From: Firmicutes bacterium UBA6418
Lineage (GTDB): Bacteria > Bacillota > Clostridia > Peptostreptococcales > Anaerovoracaceae
DNA length: 5,491 bases
Assembly (NCBI GenBank): GCA_002439735.1
Contig: DJPG01000087.1
Location: 1 to 5,491, forward strand
Direction of reading: 5' to 3'
The notes beneath the pieces are model-generated. The model saw only the letters and a list, made by a program, of their open reading frames with translations, did no database searches and was not told the DNA's origin. A program made the translations under genes and the position numbers. This document shows positions 4,101-5,491 of this stretch, one piece after another. How positions within the stretch are numbered: position 1 is the first letter of the stretch; the number at the start of each line of letters is the position of its first letter.

Positions 4101-5491
4101 ATGCATGAGGTGAAAAAGCCAAAGAAGAATCTGGCGTATTATTACTTGATCGTACTGCTTGCGATCATGCTGTTCAACGCCTTTGCGGTTCCATATATCG
4201 CGGAGCAGCAGGTGGAGGAGGTCGACTATGGTACGTTCATGTCCATGACGGAAAAGGGCAAGATCGGACAGGTCGAGATCGAAAGCAATCAGATCATCTT
4301 TACGAATAAAGATAATACCAAAATTTATAAGACAGGCATTATGGACGATCCGGATCGCACGGAACGGCTGTACAAGTCGGGCGCGAAGTTTTCCAGTCAG
4401 ATCGTACAGCAGATGTCGCCGCTGGCGAATATTCTGCTGACCTGGATCCTGCCGATTTTGATCTTTGTGGGTCTGGGACAGTACATGTCGAAGAAAATGA
4501 TGGGCGGCAAGGACGGCAACTCGATGATCTTCGGGATGGGCAGATCCAACGCCAAGATCTATATCAAGTCATCGGACGGCATTAAATTCTCGGATGTCGC
4601 GGGCGAAGATGAGGCCAAGGAAAATCTAAAGGAAATCGTGGAGTATCTGCACAATCCGGATCGCTACAAGGAGATCGGCGCGTCAATGCCGAAGGGAATT
4701 CTGCTCGTCGGGCCTCCGGGAACCGGCAAAACCCTGCTGGCAAAGGCGGTAGCGGGTGAGTCGAATGTACCGTTTTTCTCGATGTCCGGCTCGGAATTTG
4801 TCGAGATGTTCGTCGGTATGGGCGCGTCGAAAGTCCGTGATCTTTTCAAACAGGCGAAGGAAAAAGCGCCTTGCATCATATTCATCGATGAAATCGACGC
4901 CATCGGTAAAAAACGTGACGGACAGTTTGCCGGAAACGATGAGCGCGAACAGACCCTGAACCAGCTGCTGACCGAGATGGACGGCTTTGAGGGCAACAAT
5001 GGGGTTATCATTCTGGCAGCGACCAACCGCCCGGAATCCCTCGACCCTGCACTGACCAGACCGGGTCGTTTTGACCGCCGGGTTCCGGTCGAACTGCCGG
5101 ATCTGAAAGGGCGTGAAGACATCCTAAAGGTACACGCCAAAAAAGTAAAAACCGACGGACATATTGATTTCCTGAAGGTTGCGAGAATGGCCTCCGGCGC
5201 TTCAGGCGCGGAGCTTGCCAATATCGTCAATGAAGCAGCGCTGCGCGCAGTTCGGGATAACCGTAACAAGGTCTCGCAGGCAGACCTCGAAGAGAGCATC
5301 GAGGTTGTCATTGCCGGTTATCAGAAAAAGAACGCCATCCTCACCGATGCCGAAAAATGGACGGTGGCTTACCACGAAGTGGGTCACGCGCTGGTGGCGG
5401 CAAAACAAACCAACTCCGCCCCGGTGCAGAAGATCACGATCATTCCGCGCACGTCCGGCGCGCTTGGTTACACCATGCAGGTGGAGGAGGG
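4101..5491 (+). CDS. ftsH: ATP-dependent zinc metalloprotease FtsH, 3' partial
   Basis: The reading frame runs from the ATG at 4101 to the right edge without a stop, giving 463 codons of a protein usually of 600-700 residues. FtsH forms a membrane-bound hexamer that unfolds and degrades misassembled membrane proteins and short-lived regulators. Visible parts in order: a first membrane segment at about 11-34, a short extracytoplasmic domain of about 75 residues, a second membrane segment at about 109-128, and an AAA+ module. The AAA+ module has Walker A GPPGTGKT (204-211, K210), pore loop FVGMG (237-241), Walker B IIFIDE (D263, E264), sensor Asn309, and arginine fingers R320 and R323 in LTRPGRFDR. 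The zinc motif is HEVGH (425-429), and its third ligand lies beyond the window. All catalytic residues in view are intact. The wording resembles the clostridial FtsH subfamily. The gene is divergent from the CapA-family gene and has its own promoter; the tilS-hpt genes often found before ftsH in Firmicutes are absent. Confidence 0.97.
   Translation, partial: MHEVKKPKKNLAYYYLIVLLAIMLFNAFAVPYIAEQQVEEVDYGTFMSMTEKGKIGQVEIESNQIIFTNKDNTKIYKTGIMDDPDRTERLYKSGAKFSSQIVQQMSPLANILLTWILPILIFVGLGQYMSKKMMGGKDGNSMIFGMGRSNAKIYIKSSDGIKFSDVAGEDEAKENLKEIVEYLHNPDRYKEIGASMPKGILLVGPPGTGKTLLAKAVAGESNVPFFSMSGSEFVEMFVGMGASKVRDLFKQAKEKAPCIIFIDEIDAIGKKRDGQFAGNDEREQTLNQLLTEMDGFEGNNGVIILAATNRPESLDPALTRPGRFDRRVPVELPDLKGREDILKVHAKKVKTDGHIDFLKVARMASGASGAELANIVNEAALRAVRDNRNKVSQADLEESIEVVIAGYQKKNAILTDAEKWTVAYHEVGHALVAAKQTNSAPVQKITIIPRTSGALGYTMQVEE

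Noticed and set aside
4664..5311. A 215-codon open frame on the minus strand inside ftsH
   Set aside because: It is a shadow of the conserved AAA+ coding region. Its Ser/Arg-rich composition is typical of antisense frames.

Overview
The window looks like chromosomal DNA of a Gram-positive clostridial bacterium, most likely a member of the Lachnospiraceae or a close relative. The base composition appears moderate, roughly half GC. The evidence is an FtsH protease whose wording in the AAA+ and protease regions (GKKRDGQ, NDEREQTLNQLLTEMDGFEG, HEVGH) matches the clostridial FtsH subfamily as I remember it, strong GGAGG-type ribosome binding sites, a lipoprotein of the CapA (PGA_cap) family, and two secreted multi-domain Ig-like proteins of the kind common in gut Clostridia. 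The genus cannot be read from the sequence.

Layout. (1) Positions 2-1423, plus strand: the 3' part of a large tyrosine-rich surface protein made of repeated MBG-like modules, then a Big_2 Ig-like domain and a fibronectin type III-like domain. It ends at a clean intrinsic terminator (1439-1464). (2) Positions 1503-2684, plus strand: a complete, smaller paralogue with a signal peptide, a Gln/Glu/Asp-rich linker and the same MBG-Big_2-FN3 order. (3) Positions 2622-3851, minus strand: a CapA-family lipoprotein starting at TTG. It converges on gene 2, and the two coding regions overlap by 63 bp at their 3' ends. (4) Positions 3852-4100: a 249-bp divergent intergenic region with one promoter for the lipoprotein and one for ftsH. 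(5) Positions 4101-5491, plus strand: the first 463 codons of ftsH, cut by the window edge.

How the genes relate. Genes 1 and 2 are probable paralogues whose products act outside the cell. The lipoprotein also acts outside, and FtsH sits in the membrane. No shared pathway can be shown. The most notable feature is the convergent junction. A perfect 13-bp hairpin followed on the minus strand by eight Ts lies inside the coding sequence of gene 2. It is correctly placed to end the lipoprotein transcript after about 160 nt of 3' UTR. A weaker plus-strand terminator candidate for gene 2 lies at its own stop codon, inside the lipoprotein gene. The two transcripts are therefore predicted to overlap in antisense by about 220 nt. 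I see no RNA gene, CRISPR array, insertion sequence, phage gene or defence system in the window.
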